Assembly: GCA_028288875.1 (NCBI GenBank)
Contig: JAQGHK010000034.1
Location: 1-10,297 of the forward strand
DNA: 10,297 bases
Reading direction: 5' to 3'
DNA from: Phycisphaerales bacterium
GTDB lineage: Bacteria > Planctomycetota > Phycisphaerae > Tepidisphaerales > Tepidisphaeraceae
The position numbers and the translations under genes were made by a program. Below, piece by piece: positions 1 to 7,269 of this stretch. Position 1 is the stretch's first letter, and each line of letters opens with the position of its first letter. The notes below the pieces were generated by a model. It was not told the origin of the DNA. It did not search any database and saw only the letters and a program-made list of their open reading frames with translations.

Positions 1-1
1 C

Positions 2-1075
2 AATGGCGGCAAAGCGGCCGCGCCTTTTGATGTCGCCGATATGGCGTATGACCGCGGGAGGGGGGCGCTGTACGTCACGGAAGAGAGCGTCGATCATTCG
101 TCCGTCCGAATTGCGCGATTTAACAGCACGGGTGAACTGGATTCGGACTTCGGTGCCGGCGGCCAGCAGGCGTATACGCCCGGCGTCGGCGGCGATCCGT
201 CAATTAAGCGCACGATCACCTGCGAAAGCATGACGATCTTGCGAAACGGCGGCGTTCTGATCGGGGCGAACGTCGTCGGCTCCAAGACAGAGTCCGGCCA
301 AGGAAACGTCACCGATCCGGTCGGATACAGCAGTTCCTACACCTACGACGAAACGCTGATCCGCTTTCGGCAGGACGGCCATCGCGATCGCAGGACGGGC
401 CGGCGTGGCGTTGTCGTGATCGCTTCGGGCCGGGAGGACAACATGTCGGATGGATACGACAATTCGAGTGGCTACGACGTGCCGACGTTGCGCACTGCGA
501 CGCCGACGGATGATGGCGGCTTCCGTGTCGTGTCGACGCGCGAGACGGGCACGAACGCAACCTATTACGGCAATATTCCGACCGAAGCTTTTTCCGTCAA
601 TCTGCAGACGTTCGATGCGAGCGGTCACGCGGCAACGGCGGCGGCGGCCTGGAATATCGTGCAAGGGAAGAGCCGTGGCGCGGTTGTCGGCGAACACGTG
701 ATTGATCGAGGCCGGCAAATCGAGCTGACCGATTCAGCAACGGGCGGCCTCTATGTCCTTCAGCCCGGCAAGCGGCCAGCAAACCGTTTGTTGAATGATC
801 CAGCGGGTTTCTTCTCCAATGGTCGGCTGCCCGATCGGCACGGCGGGTACTTCATCACTGGCGTGACCCGGGAAACGGGCCTTGATGAACCGGCCGTGCT
901 GAAAATTCGCCGCAACGGCCAAGTGGAAACGGGTTGGGGCGATCATGGCTTGCTCCACTTAGGGCTGTTTTCCAACGTTATCGTCGATGCTGACGAGCGT
1001 TTGGTAGGCACGGACGGGTATCAGATCGCTCGTTTTGATGGCTGGCCGGACCGTCGACCCCCAATGCCGCTTTGA
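2..1075 (+). CDS. Delta-60 repeat (beta-propeller-like) protein, 5' partial
   Basis: The frame is open from the first bases of the window to a TGA at 1073-1075, giving 357 visible residues; the true start lies upstream. The family hallmark is a short strand followed by an 'x-DG-x-LD-x-x-FG-x-G' turn. One clear copy appears early (RFNSTGELDSDFGAGG, about residues 41-56). More degenerate copies are RFRQDGHRDRRTGRRG in the middle and KIRRNGQVETGWGDHG near the end. Such repeats occur in secreted or surface proteins of planctomycetes, myxobacteria and related groups and are thought to fold as a beta-propeller; no enzymatic role is established. No transmembrane segment or C-terminal sorting signal is visible in the part present. 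The signal peptide, if any, would be upstream. The last two repeats have lost several consensus residues. The family call is fairly secure and the function is unknown. Confidence 0.7.
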   Translation, partial: NGGKAAAPFDVADMAYDRGRGALYVTEESVDHSSVRIARFNSTGELDSDFGAGGQQAYTPGVGGDPSIKRTITCESMTILRNGGVLIGANVVGSKTESGQGNVTDPVGYSSSYTYDETLIRFRQDGHRDRRTGRRGVVVIASGREDNMSDGYDNSSGYDVPTLRTATPTDDGGFRVVSTRETGTNATYYGNIPTEAFSVNLQTFDASGHAATAAAAWNIVQGKSRGAVVGEHVIDRGRQIELTDSATGGLYVLQPGKRPANRLLNDPAGFFSNGRLPDRHGGYFITGVTRETGLDEPAVLKIRRNGQVETGWGDHGLLHLGLFSNVIVDADERLVGTDGYQIARFDGWPDRRPPMPL

Positions 1076-1085
1076 GCCGGCGGGC

Positions 1086-1117
1086 GTGGCGATCGCATCT
1101 TGCCGATTGATCGCCGC
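1086..1117. other. Possible hairpin between the delta-60 gene and nadK
   Basis: GGCGATC at 1088-1094 is a perfect inverted match to GATCGCC at 1109-1115. One G-T pair and one G-C pair extend the stem outward, and the loop is 14 bases. No T-run follows, so it is not a classical intrinsic terminator. It could be a weak terminator for the upstream gene, a processing site, or chance in GC-rich DNA. Confidence 0.25.
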
Positions 1118-1136
1118 CCGACGACACTGCCCGGCG

Positions 1137-2015
1137 ATGAAAGTTCTGGTCGTTGCCAATCTCCCCAAGCCCAAAGTTCAGCCGGCCGTCGATACGCTGG
1201 TGCCGTGGCTGAAAGAACGCGTCACCTTCCTGGGCGTGGAAGATGACCGAGAATTCGATCTGTCCAAGATCGATATGGACCTGATCCTAGTCCTCGGCGG
1301 CGACGGCACGCTGCTGTCGGTCGCCCGCCGACTGTGCGGGCGCCAGATTCCGGTCATGGGCTTTAACTTCGGCCGGCTGGGCTTCCTCGCCAGCTTCGGG
1401 CCGGAACATTTGCCCGATTCGGTGCAATTGGCGATCGACGGAAAACTGCCGACCAAGCCGCGGATGATGATCGAAGCCTCGGTCGTTAAATGCGGCGTCG
1501 AATGCGATTTCCTTGATCCCGTGGCTGTGAACACGATGCGGCACTGGAGCACGTGCGCCCTGAATGACGCCGTCATTTCGGCCGGCAGCCCGTTCCGCAT
1601 GATCGAGTTAAACGTTGGCACCGACGGCGATGAAGGCGTCCGCTATTTCGGCGACGGCATGATCGTCTGCACCGCCAGCGGCAGCACGGCGTACAACATT
1701 GCCGCCGGCGGGCCGATCCTCAGCCCGCAGGTGGAGGCGATGTGCCTCACGCCATTGTGCGCCCACAGCCTCAGCTTCCGGCCGATCGTGCTGCACGCCG
1801 ACCAGACCGTCATCCTGACCGCCAAGCGCGTGAACCGCGGCACCGAACTCGTGGTCGACGGCCAAAGTTCCTGCAATCTGAATAAAGGCGATCACATCAT
1901 CATCCGCCGTGCCGAGCACAAGCTGATGCTGGTGGAAAACCCGAACCTGCGAGAATGGCAGGCACTGGGCGAAAAATTGCACTGGGCGAGCGTGCCGAAT
2001 TACAACTGGAAGTAG
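1137..2015 (+). CDS. nadK: NAD kinase
   Basis: This 292-residue cytoplasmic enzyme phosphorylates NAD to NADP using ATP or polyphosphate, the only route to NADP in bacteria. The diagnostic motifs are in the right order. GGDGT is at residues 54-58, with the catalytic Asp56, followed by GFNFGRLGFL at about 75-84. ALNDAV is at about 141-146, and GDGMIVCTASGSTAY at about 172-186, matching the family's nucleotide-binding loop, with AGGPI immediately after. The C-terminal DGQ at 241-243 is also typical. The length is normal for the family. The frame is open back to 1035, but the ATG at 1137 is preferred because the core fold (MKVLVVANLPKP) begins there; the upstream extension is Arg/Cys-rich and unlike the family. 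No strong Shine-Dalgarno sequence is seen before it. About 20 residues between GFL and NDAV (around 120-140) look poorly conserved. Confidence 0.95.
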   Translation: MKVLVVANLPKPKVQPAVDTLVPWLKERVTFLGVEDDREFDLSKIDMDLILVLGGDGTLLSVARRLCGRQIPVMGFNFGRLGFLASFGPEHLPDSVQLAIDGKLPTKPRMMIEASVVKCGVECDFLDPVAVNTMRHWSTCALNDAVISAGSPFRMIELNVGTDGDEGVRYFGDGMIVCTASGSTAYNIAAGGPILSPQVEAMCLTPLCAHSLSFRPIVLHADQTVILTAKRVNRGTELVVDGQSSCNLNKGDHIIIRRAEHKLMLVENPNLREWQALGEKLHWASVPNYNWK

Positions 2016-2017
2016 GG

Positions 2018-2102
2018 AGCTGGTGGCGATTAGCTAGTGGCTGGTAGCTAAGTGAACTGATTCTTTCTGAGCCAGCAGCTATCAGCCACCAGCCAACAGC
2101 TC
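2018..2102. repeat. Inverted pair of degenerate heptamer arrays
   Basis: The gap between nadK and the next gene is almost filled by two opposed arrays of 7-base units with consensus GCYANCA. On the plus strand, positions 2071-2098 read GCCAGCA, GCTATCA, GCCACCA, GCCAACA. On the minus strand, 2048 down to 2021 reads GCTACCA, GCCACTA, GCTAATC, GCCACCA. The spacer is 22 bases (2049-2070). Aligned end to end, the 33-base arms match at 23 positions, so the RNA could fold into a long imperfect hairpin. Heptameric short tandem repeats of this general kind are known in cyanobacteria. Here the element could be a dispersed repeat, a terminator or mRNA-stabilising hairpin after nadK, or a 5' leader structure for the next gene. 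No transposase is nearby. Confidence 0.65.
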
Positions 2103-2109
2103 TTTCCAC

Positions 2110-2316
2110 ATGTTCGACGAGTTTCACAAAATCATCGCCGAACTGCAAAAGCTGCCTGAGCCGATGCGCGAGACGGCGCGGACGGCCTTCATCACTTGGT
2201 GCATCGCACGCTGCATTTACTACATCGTCTCGGCTATTGTGATCTGGGCACTTGGGCGGCGGCTGATTCAGGCGTGCCTGGCGGCTTGGCGTGAGGCCCG
2301 GAAATCGAACGACTGA
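2110..2316 (+). CDS. Small single-span membrane protein, unknown function
   Basis: This 68-residue ORF starts with ATG immediately after the heptamer repeat element. Residues 1-25 are charged and amphipathic. Residues 26-49 (centred on CIYYIVSAIVIWALG) form one likely transmembrane helix. The tail is basic (RR at 50-51, then R61, R64, K65), which favours a cytoplasmic C-terminus. I do not recognise a family. It is followed after 20 bases by another membrane-anchored gene in the same direction, which suggests a two-gene unit. No Shine-Dalgarno sequence is evident, and the start is chosen because it is the first ATG in frame. It is supported as real by its position filling the gap between genes and its coherent membrane topology. 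Confidence 0.6.
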   Translation: MFDEFHKIIAELQKLPEPMRETARTAFITWCIARCIYYIVSAIVIWALGRRLIQACLAAWREARKSND

Positions 2317-2325
2317 GGCGTCGAC

Positions 2326-2330
2326 GGGAG
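2326..2330 (+). promoter_or_regulatory. Ribosome binding site of the DUF167 gene
   Basis: GGGAG lies six bases before the ATG at 2337. It is one of the few recognisable Shine-Dalgarno-like sequences in this window and supports that start. Confidence 0.5.
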
Positions 2331-2336
2331 CCCGCC

Positions 2337-3005
2337 ATGGAATTCATTCTAGAGTTCTTCGGCCCGCTGGAATGGCTGCTGTTCCTTGAATTCGTCATCC
2401 TGGCGACGGCCACGTTTTTCTACCAGGCCGCCAAGCTGATCGCGGGGAAAAACCGTGACGATCCGATGGTGCGGTTCTACCACGTATTCTGGCGAGCCTT
2501 CCTTGCGCCCGTGACGCCGGTGGGCGTGATGCTGGCGAAGGAAGCCGAGATCCGCGCGCGGGCTATGGGCATCGTGATGGTCGGCGATATGGCGCCCGAA
2601 CAGCTCAACCAGATGGATGCGCCTGATCTGGACGCGCTTTCGAACGATGATCTGCGTGGCCGGGCGGTCGAAACAGCGGTACCGATGCGGGCGGAGAGCA
2701 AGGCCGAGAAAAAGGCCGCCGCCGCCGCGCCGCCGCTGGCGGACTCGACCTTGGAAGTGCGAATCAATGGACGGTCGCCGTCCAATCGCGTGACAGGCCA
2801 CAGCGGCCGAACGCTGCTGATCGACGTCACGCACGAAATCGAAGACGGCCAGGCGAATGGCGTGGTCGTGGAATTGGCCTCGCAGGCGCTCGATATGCCG
2901 ATCTACCGCATCGTGCTGATCCGTGGCCATTACCGCGCGGACAAGGCGTTCAAGATTCTCGGCGTCGAGCAGGCATCTCTGGAATCCCGCATTCAACAGC
3001 TCTGA
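2337..3005 (+). CDS. Membrane-anchored DUF167 (YggU-like) domain protein
   Basis: The protein has 222 residues in three parts. Residues 11-35 are a hydrophobic membrane anchor (WLLFLEFVILATATFF). Residues 36-137 form a cytoplasmic linker: the first half is moderately hydrophobic, and the second half is acidic and then Ala/Lys-rich (KAEKKAAAAAPP). Residues 138-210 fit the DUF167 pattern: 'VR-x(7)-NRV-x-G-x-x-G-x-x-L-x-IDVT', then 'EDGQAN' at 169-174, 'ELASQALDMP' and a late 'DKAFKILG' at 202-209. DUF167 proteins are normally stand-alone domains of about 100 residues with no agreed biochemical role. An N-terminal membrane anchor is not the usual form. The gene follows the 68-residue membrane protein by 20 bases, so the two are probably co-transcribed. 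It ends 13 bases from the convergent permease gene. The domain call rests on motif memory only. Confidence 0.7.
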   Translation: MEFILEFFGPLEWLLFLEFVILATATFFYQAAKLIAGKNRDDPMVRFYHVFWRAFLAPVTPVGVMLAKEAEIRARAMGIVMVGDMAPEQLNQMDAPDLDALSNDDLRGRAVETAVPMRAESKAEKKAAAAAPPLADSTLEVRINGRSPSNRVTGHSGRTLLIDVTHEIEDGQANGVVVELASQALDMPIYRIVLIRGHYRADKAFKILGVEQASLESRIQQL

Positions 3006-3018
3006 CCCGACCGCATTC

Positions 3019-5646
3019 TCACGATGCCGATCGACCCGCCTGCAGGAGGATCAGCGGTTCTGTGCGAGCCAGCTTCCATGCCGGCAGCAACGCCGCTAAA
3101 ACGCTGAGCCCGATCACGATGCTGACGCCGATCCCGATGACGCCCCACGGAATGATCAGCGGCGAGTGATGGCCCATGAAATTCTCGACCAGCCGGCGTG
3201 AGTCGGCCGTCAACACCGCGCCACACGTCAGGCCCATCGCCGCGCCGGCCGTCCCGAGCAGAATTGCCTCGGCCAAGACCAATCGCATCAACACGCCGCG
3301 ATACAAGCCGACAGATCGCAGGATGCCGAACTGCCACATGCGCGTCCGAATGCCGGCGACGATGGTATTTGCCACCCCCAACGCGGCCGTAAACAGCGCC
3401 GCCCACGCCACCGTGCTGGCGGCCATCAACAGGTAGCCCATGTTGGTCGCGATCTTGGTCTTCAGTTCCCGCACGTCGGCCACGAAAAGCGAGGCATCGC
3501 CCAACTCATCACGAAGATGATTGACCAGGTCTTCCTTGCTCATGCCGCTCTGGCGGAAGTTGGCGCTCATGATGTAAACGTTTTTGACGCCGAAGAGATT
3601 GCGTGCGTCATCCAGCGAGCCGAACACGCAGGCCAGGCTTTGCTGCTCGAACTGCTGCTGCACGTCGAACGTGCTGACCATGACATCAATGCCCGGCGAC
3701 CAGACGACGCCGGCCACGGTGAAATCAATCGTCTTGCCGGCCCCGTTTTTCAGCGAGAGCGTGCCGCCCTTGTCGAGCTTTTTCAGGCGGTGTAGCTCGT
3801 CGGTGATCAGAAGATGTTTACCAAGCTTGAGCAGCCGTGTTGCTTCTTCGGCCGAGCCCTGGACGAATTGAAGTTCCATCAGGCGGAATGCCTTATCCGG
3901 ATCGACGGCGACAAACATGGTGTTCCCCGGCATCCGCGTGCCAAGCAGGCCCAGCAGGCCGCCGCCGACTTCGGGTGCGAACGTGCCGACGGGCATCGTG
4001 TCGCCGGAAACCAAGGCTGTTGAGGTCCCAACGCGTGCCTGTTGTTTTGGCGTCAGGCCGCCCGGGTTTTTCGTGAAGATGAACACGTCCGGGAACTTGT
4101 CCGGCAGCTTCCAACTGGCTAGCGCGCTTTTCCCCTGGACCTGCATCACCACCAGTACCGCCAAGCCGACCATCAGGGCCGCGCACGTGCCGGCCAGCCG
4201 CCATAGGCCAGTGGTGAACTGCTGGCGAACCACCGAGGACGGGACGCGCAGTACCAGCGCCAGCACCGGCCCGAGCACCGCGCCGATGGTGTAAACAAAC
4301 AGCGGCGCGAGCAGGAAAAACCCAGTCATCAGCGACGGCAGGCCGAGAAAGAAATGGCCGTAAAAACGGATGGCTTTCTCATTGCTGAAGGGCAGCGGGC
4401 CGTACAGCAGATACGGATCGATGCATACGACGGCGAGGCCGATGAGGCTCGCCAGCAGAGGTGGGCCGCGTTTGGTGGGCTTGGCGACTACGCTGAGTGC
4501 TTCCAGCGGATCCACGCGCGACGCCTGCCACGCGGGCAGAAGGCTCGAAAGAATCGCGGCCACCAGCGTGACGGCCGTGGCGCAGACGACGCCGAGCCAA
4601 TCGAGTGTCGGCGGGATATCGATCCACTGCCGCATGATCAGGTAGATGATCACGCTAAGCCCAAACCCCAACGGCACGCCGAGCAGCACGCCGACCACGC
4701 CAAGGCCAACGCCTTCCAGCACCACCAGCTTGGCGATGCGCAGTTTAGTGGCGCCGACAGCCCGCAACATCGCCAGCGTCCGCTGCCGCTCGGCCACGCC
4801 CATCGAGAGCGTGGCGATGATGATGAACGCCGCCGACACCATCGTCACCGCGCCGCCGAGCATCGACAGCATGCGCAGGCCGAGAAAATTCTTCTGCATC
4901 TCGTCGCGCTTCTCGCGCGTCAGCTTCAAGCGCGCCTTGGAATCAATCGCCTTCGTCTTGGACTTCCATCGTTCCATGAAACCAGCGCCGTCGGCGTCGG
5001 GATTGAATTGGATGCGGACCAGGCTGTAGCGGTTCGGCGCGTTCGGGCCGTAGAAGTAATTCTTCACATCCGCGATCGGCGCGTAGGCCGTCTGGCTGAA
5101 GGCCGCGAACGGGCCGGGCTTGTGAACGATGCCGGTGACGGCCAATTCCATCACGCCGTTCGGCCCGCGCGACTTGAACGTGTCGCCGATCTTCAGCTTC
5201 TGCGAATCCGCCAGGCCCGTGTCGATCACGCAGCCGTGCTCGCCGGTGTTGAACCAGCGGCCTTTGTCCATCCGCATCCAGTCGAGCGGCGCGTCGGTGG
5301 CGCGATCAACGCCCACCAAGGAAACTTTGCTGCCGAACACCGTCGGCCGAGTGGTGGCGATCGGGACATCGCCGTTGAGCCGAACCATCACCCGCCGGAC
5401 GGCCGGATCGGAGCGGAGGTCGTCCAGCACCGCGTCGTTCAGGCCGGCCGACTCGCTGTTGAGCATCAGCTCGGCGTCGACGGCGCCCATGTACCGGTCC
5501 ATGAACCCCATGGCCACGTTCTGGAAGGCGGCGATGCCGCTGGTCATTGCGACAACCAAAGCCACCGACGCCGAAATGGCCAGCCCCGTCAGCAGGGTGC
5601 GCGTCCGGCGGGCATTCAGATTTTTCAGGACCAGCGACAGGAGCAT
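3019..5646 (-). CDS. ABC transporter permease with two FtsX units
   Basis: This 875-residue inner-membrane protein has two repeated halves. The first helix is at 18-40, followed by an extracytoplasmic MacB-like domain (about 45-255). A three-helix FtsX module follows at about 262-375, ending in the family signature 'LLPAWQASRVDPLEAL' (369-384). Membrane segments at about 397-415, 432-467 and 483-503 connect to a second periplasmic domain (about 510-730). The last FtsX module spans about 737-857 and ends in 'LLPAWKLARTEPL' (853-865). That gives about ten membrane segments, as in double-FtsX permeases of the lipid, lipoprotein or peptide export type. 'AERQRTLAMLRAVGAT' (285-300) is the cytoplasmic loop that usually contacts the ATPase. 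No ATPase gene is adjacent: the neighbours are a convergent DUF167 gene and the divergent lutB. It must use an ATPase encoded elsewhere or downstream evolution has separated them. The substrate cannot be inferred. Confidence 0.9.
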   Translation of the reverse strand: MLLSLVLKNLNARRTRTLLTGLAISASVALVVAMTSGIAAFQNVAMGFMDRYMGAVDAELMLNSESAGLNDAVLDDLRSDPAVRRVMVRLNGDVPIATTRPTVFGSKVSLVGVDRATDAPLDWMRMDKGRWFNTGEHGCVIDTGLADSQKLKIGDTFKSRGPNGVMELAVTGIVHKPGPFAAFSQTAYAPIADVKNYFYGPNAPNRYSLVRIQFNPDADGAGFMERWKSKTKAIDSKARLKLTREKRDEMQKNFLGLRMLSMLGGAVTMVSAAFIIIATLSMGVAERQRTLAMLRAVGATKLRIAKLVVLEGVGLGVVGVLLGVPLGFGLSVIIYLIMRQWIDIPPTLDWLGVVCATAVTLVAAILSSLLPAWQASRVDPLEALSVVAKPTKRGPPLLASLIGLAVVCIDPYLLYGPLPFSNEKAIRFYGHFFLGLPSLMTGFFLLAPLFVYTIGAVLGPVLALVLRVPSSVVRQQFTTGLWRLAGTCAALMVGLAVLVVMQVQGKSALASWKLPDKFPDVFIFTKNPGGLTPKQQARVGTSTALVSGDTMPVGTFAPEVGGGLLGLLGTRMPGNTMFVAVDPDKAFRLMELQFVQGSAEEATRLLKLGKHLLITDELHRLKKLDKGGTLSLKNGAGKTIDFTVAGVVWSPGIDVMVSTFDVQQQFEQQSLACVFGSLDDARNLFGVKNVYIMSANFRQSGMSKEDLVNHLRDELGDASLFVADVRELKTKIATNMGYLLMAASTVAWAALFTAALGVANTIVAGIRTRMWQFGILRSVGLYRGVLMRLVLAEAILLGTAGAAMGLTCGAVLTADSRRLVENFMGHHSPLIIPWGVIGIGVSIVIGLSVLAALLPAWKLARTEPLILLQAGRSAS

Positions 5647-5653
5647 CCAGGCG

Positions 5654-5659
5654 ATTGTA
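5654..5659 (-). promoter_or_regulatory. Possible -10 box of the FtsX permease gene
   Basis: Read on the minus strand, TACAAT ends seven bases before the permease ATG at 5646. A transcript initiated from it would start at or next to the start codon, which would make it leaderless. No good -35 box is seen at the expected distance, so the call is tentative. Confidence 0.3.
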
Positions 5660-5714
5660 CGCGACCGGCGGGCGTTACCGATGGCCGGGCGTGCAGGATA
5701 TATCGCATCCGATT

Positions 5715-5741
5715 TTTGAAACGTCGCACCCGCGTTTCAAA
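5715..5741. promoter_or_regulatory. Perfect 9-bp inverted repeat in the divergent region
   Basis: TTTGAAACG at 5715-5723 and CGTTTCAAA at 5733-5741 are exact inverted copies separated by nine bases. Centre-to-centre spacing is 18 bases, close to two helical turns, as expected for a dimeric DNA-binding protein. The site lies between the divergent permease and lutB starts, roughly 37-63 bases upstream of the lutB ATG. It is a candidate operator; no regulator gene is adjacent. Confidence 0.45.
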
Positions 5742-5749
5742 GCGTGTTT

Positions 5750-5763
5750 CGATCGGCCGATCG
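5750..5763. promoter_or_regulatory. 14-bp perfect palindrome upstream of lutB
   Basis: CGATCGGCCGATCG is fully self-complementary. It ends two bases before the possible lutB -10 box, so a bound protein there could block RNA polymerase. It is built from CGATCG, a common word in GC-rich genomes, so chance occurrence is possible. Confidence 0.3.
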
Positions 5764-5765
5764 GT

Positions 5766-5771
5766 TACAAT
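5766..5771 (+). promoter_or_regulatory. Possible -10 box of lutB
   Basis: TACAAT lies six bases before the lutB ATG at 5778. The layout mirrors that of the divergent permease gene, and transcription from it would give a leaderless or nearly leaderless message. No convincing -35 element precedes it. Confidence 0.3.
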
Positions 5772-5777
5772 AAGCGG

Positions 5778-7235
5778 ATGCTTTCGTTCGTTCAGACGGC
5801 GCTGCAAAAACGCGTCGACGACTTCCACGCCCACGAGCGCATCGACTTTGATTTCCACCGTTCCAGCGTGGCCAGCAGCGGCAATGAGCGGCTGAAGCGC
5901 GCCATTGATAATGCAGTGCTCCGCAGCGACCGCGGCCGAAGCCTGAAGCTGCTGGAACTGCCGGATAGCGACAAGCTTCGCGACCTGGCCGGCGAGATCA
6001 AACAGCACACCCTGGATCACCTTGATTACTACCTCGAGCAGACCGCCATCAATGTCGAAAAGCGCGGCGGTCAGGTCCACTTTGCCAGCACTGGGGCCGA
6101 GGCGAAGAAGATCATTCTGGACATCGTCCACAAGGCCAACTGCCACAACGTGATCAAGTCCAAGAGCATGGTTAGCGAGGAGATCGAACTCGCCCACGTG
6201 ATGGAGGCGGCCGGCATTAATGTGATCGAGACGGATCTGGGCGAATTCATTGTCCAGATCGATCACGACAAGCCCAGCCACATCGTCACGCCGATCATTC
6301 ATAAGGATAAGGAATCGATCGCTGAACTGTTCAGCAACTATTTTGGTACGCCGTACAACTGCGATCCTGATGCGCTGACAAAACAAGCCCGCGAATACCT
6401 GCGCGACGTGTTCCGCAAGGCCGACCTTGGCATGACTGGCGGAAACTTTATCGTGGCAGAGACCGGCGATATTTGTTGTGTGGAAAATGAAGGCAATGTC
6501 CGCCAGAGCATGACGACGCCGCGGGTACTGATCAGCCTGATTGGCATCGAAAAGCTGGTGCCGCGCATGGCCGACCTCAGCGTGATGCTGAAGCTGCTGG
6601 CCCGCAGCGCGACGGGGCAATCGATGACGGTCTACAGCAGCATTTTCAGTGGCGTTCGAAAAGCCGGCGAACGCGACGGGCCGGATGAATTCCACCTGGT
6701 GCTGATGGACAACGGTCGGACGGAGATCCTGGCCAGTGAAGAATATCGCGAAACGCTTCGCTGCATCCGCTGCGGCGCGTGCTTGAACGCCTGCCCGATC
6801 TATCGCAAGATCGGCGGCCACAGTTACGGCAGTGTTTATCCCGGCCCGATCGGTGCGCTGCTGACGCCGATGTTTCAAGGCCTTGGCGAATACAAAGATC
6901 TGCCCAACGCCAGCAGCCTGTGCGGAGCCTGCTACGAAGCCTGCCCGGTGAAGATCAATATCCCCAAGCACCTAATCAGCCTGCGGCGGGACATCGTCGA
7001 TCAGAAAATCAGTTCGCCGATCGAGCGCATCATCTACCGCATTTGGGCGTGGACCTACATGGCAACGTGGCGCTACAAGCTGATCAGCTTCGGCCAGAAA
7101 ACGGTGCTGCGGCTGCAGGCCGGTGGCAGCAGTTGGCTGAAGCGCCTGCCGCCGCCTGGCAGCGGTTGGACACAGGTGCGCGACATGCCCACGCCGGCCG
7201 CGAAGACTTTCCGTGAAATGTGGAACGCCAAGTAA
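5778..7235 (+). CDS. lutB: L-lactate oxidation iron-sulfur protein LutB
   Basis: This 485-residue protein is the iron-sulfur subunit of the LutABC system, which oxidises L-lactate to pyruvate in the cytoplasm. The N-terminal LUD domain (about 55-320) contains GMTGGNFIVAETGDICCVENEGN (split motif: GGNFIVAETG at 221-230, then ENEGN at 236-240). A dicluster ferredoxin region follows: C329-x2-C332-x2-C335-x3-C339-P, and C382-x2-C385-x3-C389-P. These are ligands for two [4Fe-4S] clusters. The C-terminal part (400-485) is the usual helical tail. The frame is open further upstream to 5547, inside the divergent permease gene. The ATG at 5778 is preferred because it gives the normal family length and leaves room for a promoter. 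lutC follows after 34 bases. lutA, which usually precedes lutB, is absent here. Similar dicluster proteins of other substrate specificity cannot be excluded, but the lutC neighbour argues for this role. Confidence 0.9.
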   Translation: MLSFVQTALQKRVDDFHAHERIDFDFHRSSVASSGNERLKRAIDNAVLRSDRGRSLKLLELPDSDKLRDLAGEIKQHTLDHLDYYLEQTAINVEKRGGQVHFASTGAEAKKIILDIVHKANCHNVIKSKSMVSEEIELAHVMEAAGINVIETDLGEFIVQIDHDKPSHIVTPIIHKDKESIAELFSNYFGTPYNCDPDALTKQAREYLRDVFRKADLGMTGGNFIVAETGDICCVENEGNVRQSMTTPRVLISLIGIEKLVPRMADLSVMLKLLARSATGQSMTVYSSIFSGVRKAGERDGPDEFHLVLMDNGRTEILASEEYRETLRCIRCGACLNACPIYRKIGGHSYGSVYPGPIGALLTPMFQGLGEYKDLPNASSLCGACYEACPVKINIPKHLISLRRDIVDQKISSPIERIIYRIWAWTYMATWRYKLISFGQKTVLRLQAGGSSWLKRLPPPGSGWTQVRDMPTPAAKTFREMWNAK

Positions 7236-7269
7236 GCCGAAAAGTTAGATTCTGCTGCAAGAATTCGCC

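Noticed and set aside
200..718. 172-residue minus-strand open frame opposite the delta-60 gene
   Set aside because: The plus-strand frame shows delta-60 repeat motifs, while this one is Arg/Ala-rich without motifs.
1035..1136. Longer N-terminus for NAD kinase starting at 1035
   Set aside because: The extra 34 residues overlap the end of the delta-60 gene, are Arg/Cys-rich and do not belong to the conserved fold, which starts at 1137.
2018..2102. CRISPR array interpretation of the heptamer repeats
   Set aside because: Units are only 7 bases, contiguous and degenerate, with no spacers, and no cas gene is present.
3006..3018. Terminator in the convergent gap between the DUF167 gene and the permease gene
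   Set aside because: The gap is only 13 bases and no stem-loop with a T-run is visible in or around it.
4354..5895. 513-residue plus-strand open frame
   Set aside because: It lies antisense to the FtsX permease and runs into lutB. Its translation is Arg/His/Ala/Gln-rich with no recognisable domain, typical of the complement of a GC-rich gene.
5625..6971. 448-residue minus-strand open frame
   Set aside because: It is fully antisense to lutB, which has complete LUD and iron-sulfur motifs. The translation has no coherent family features.
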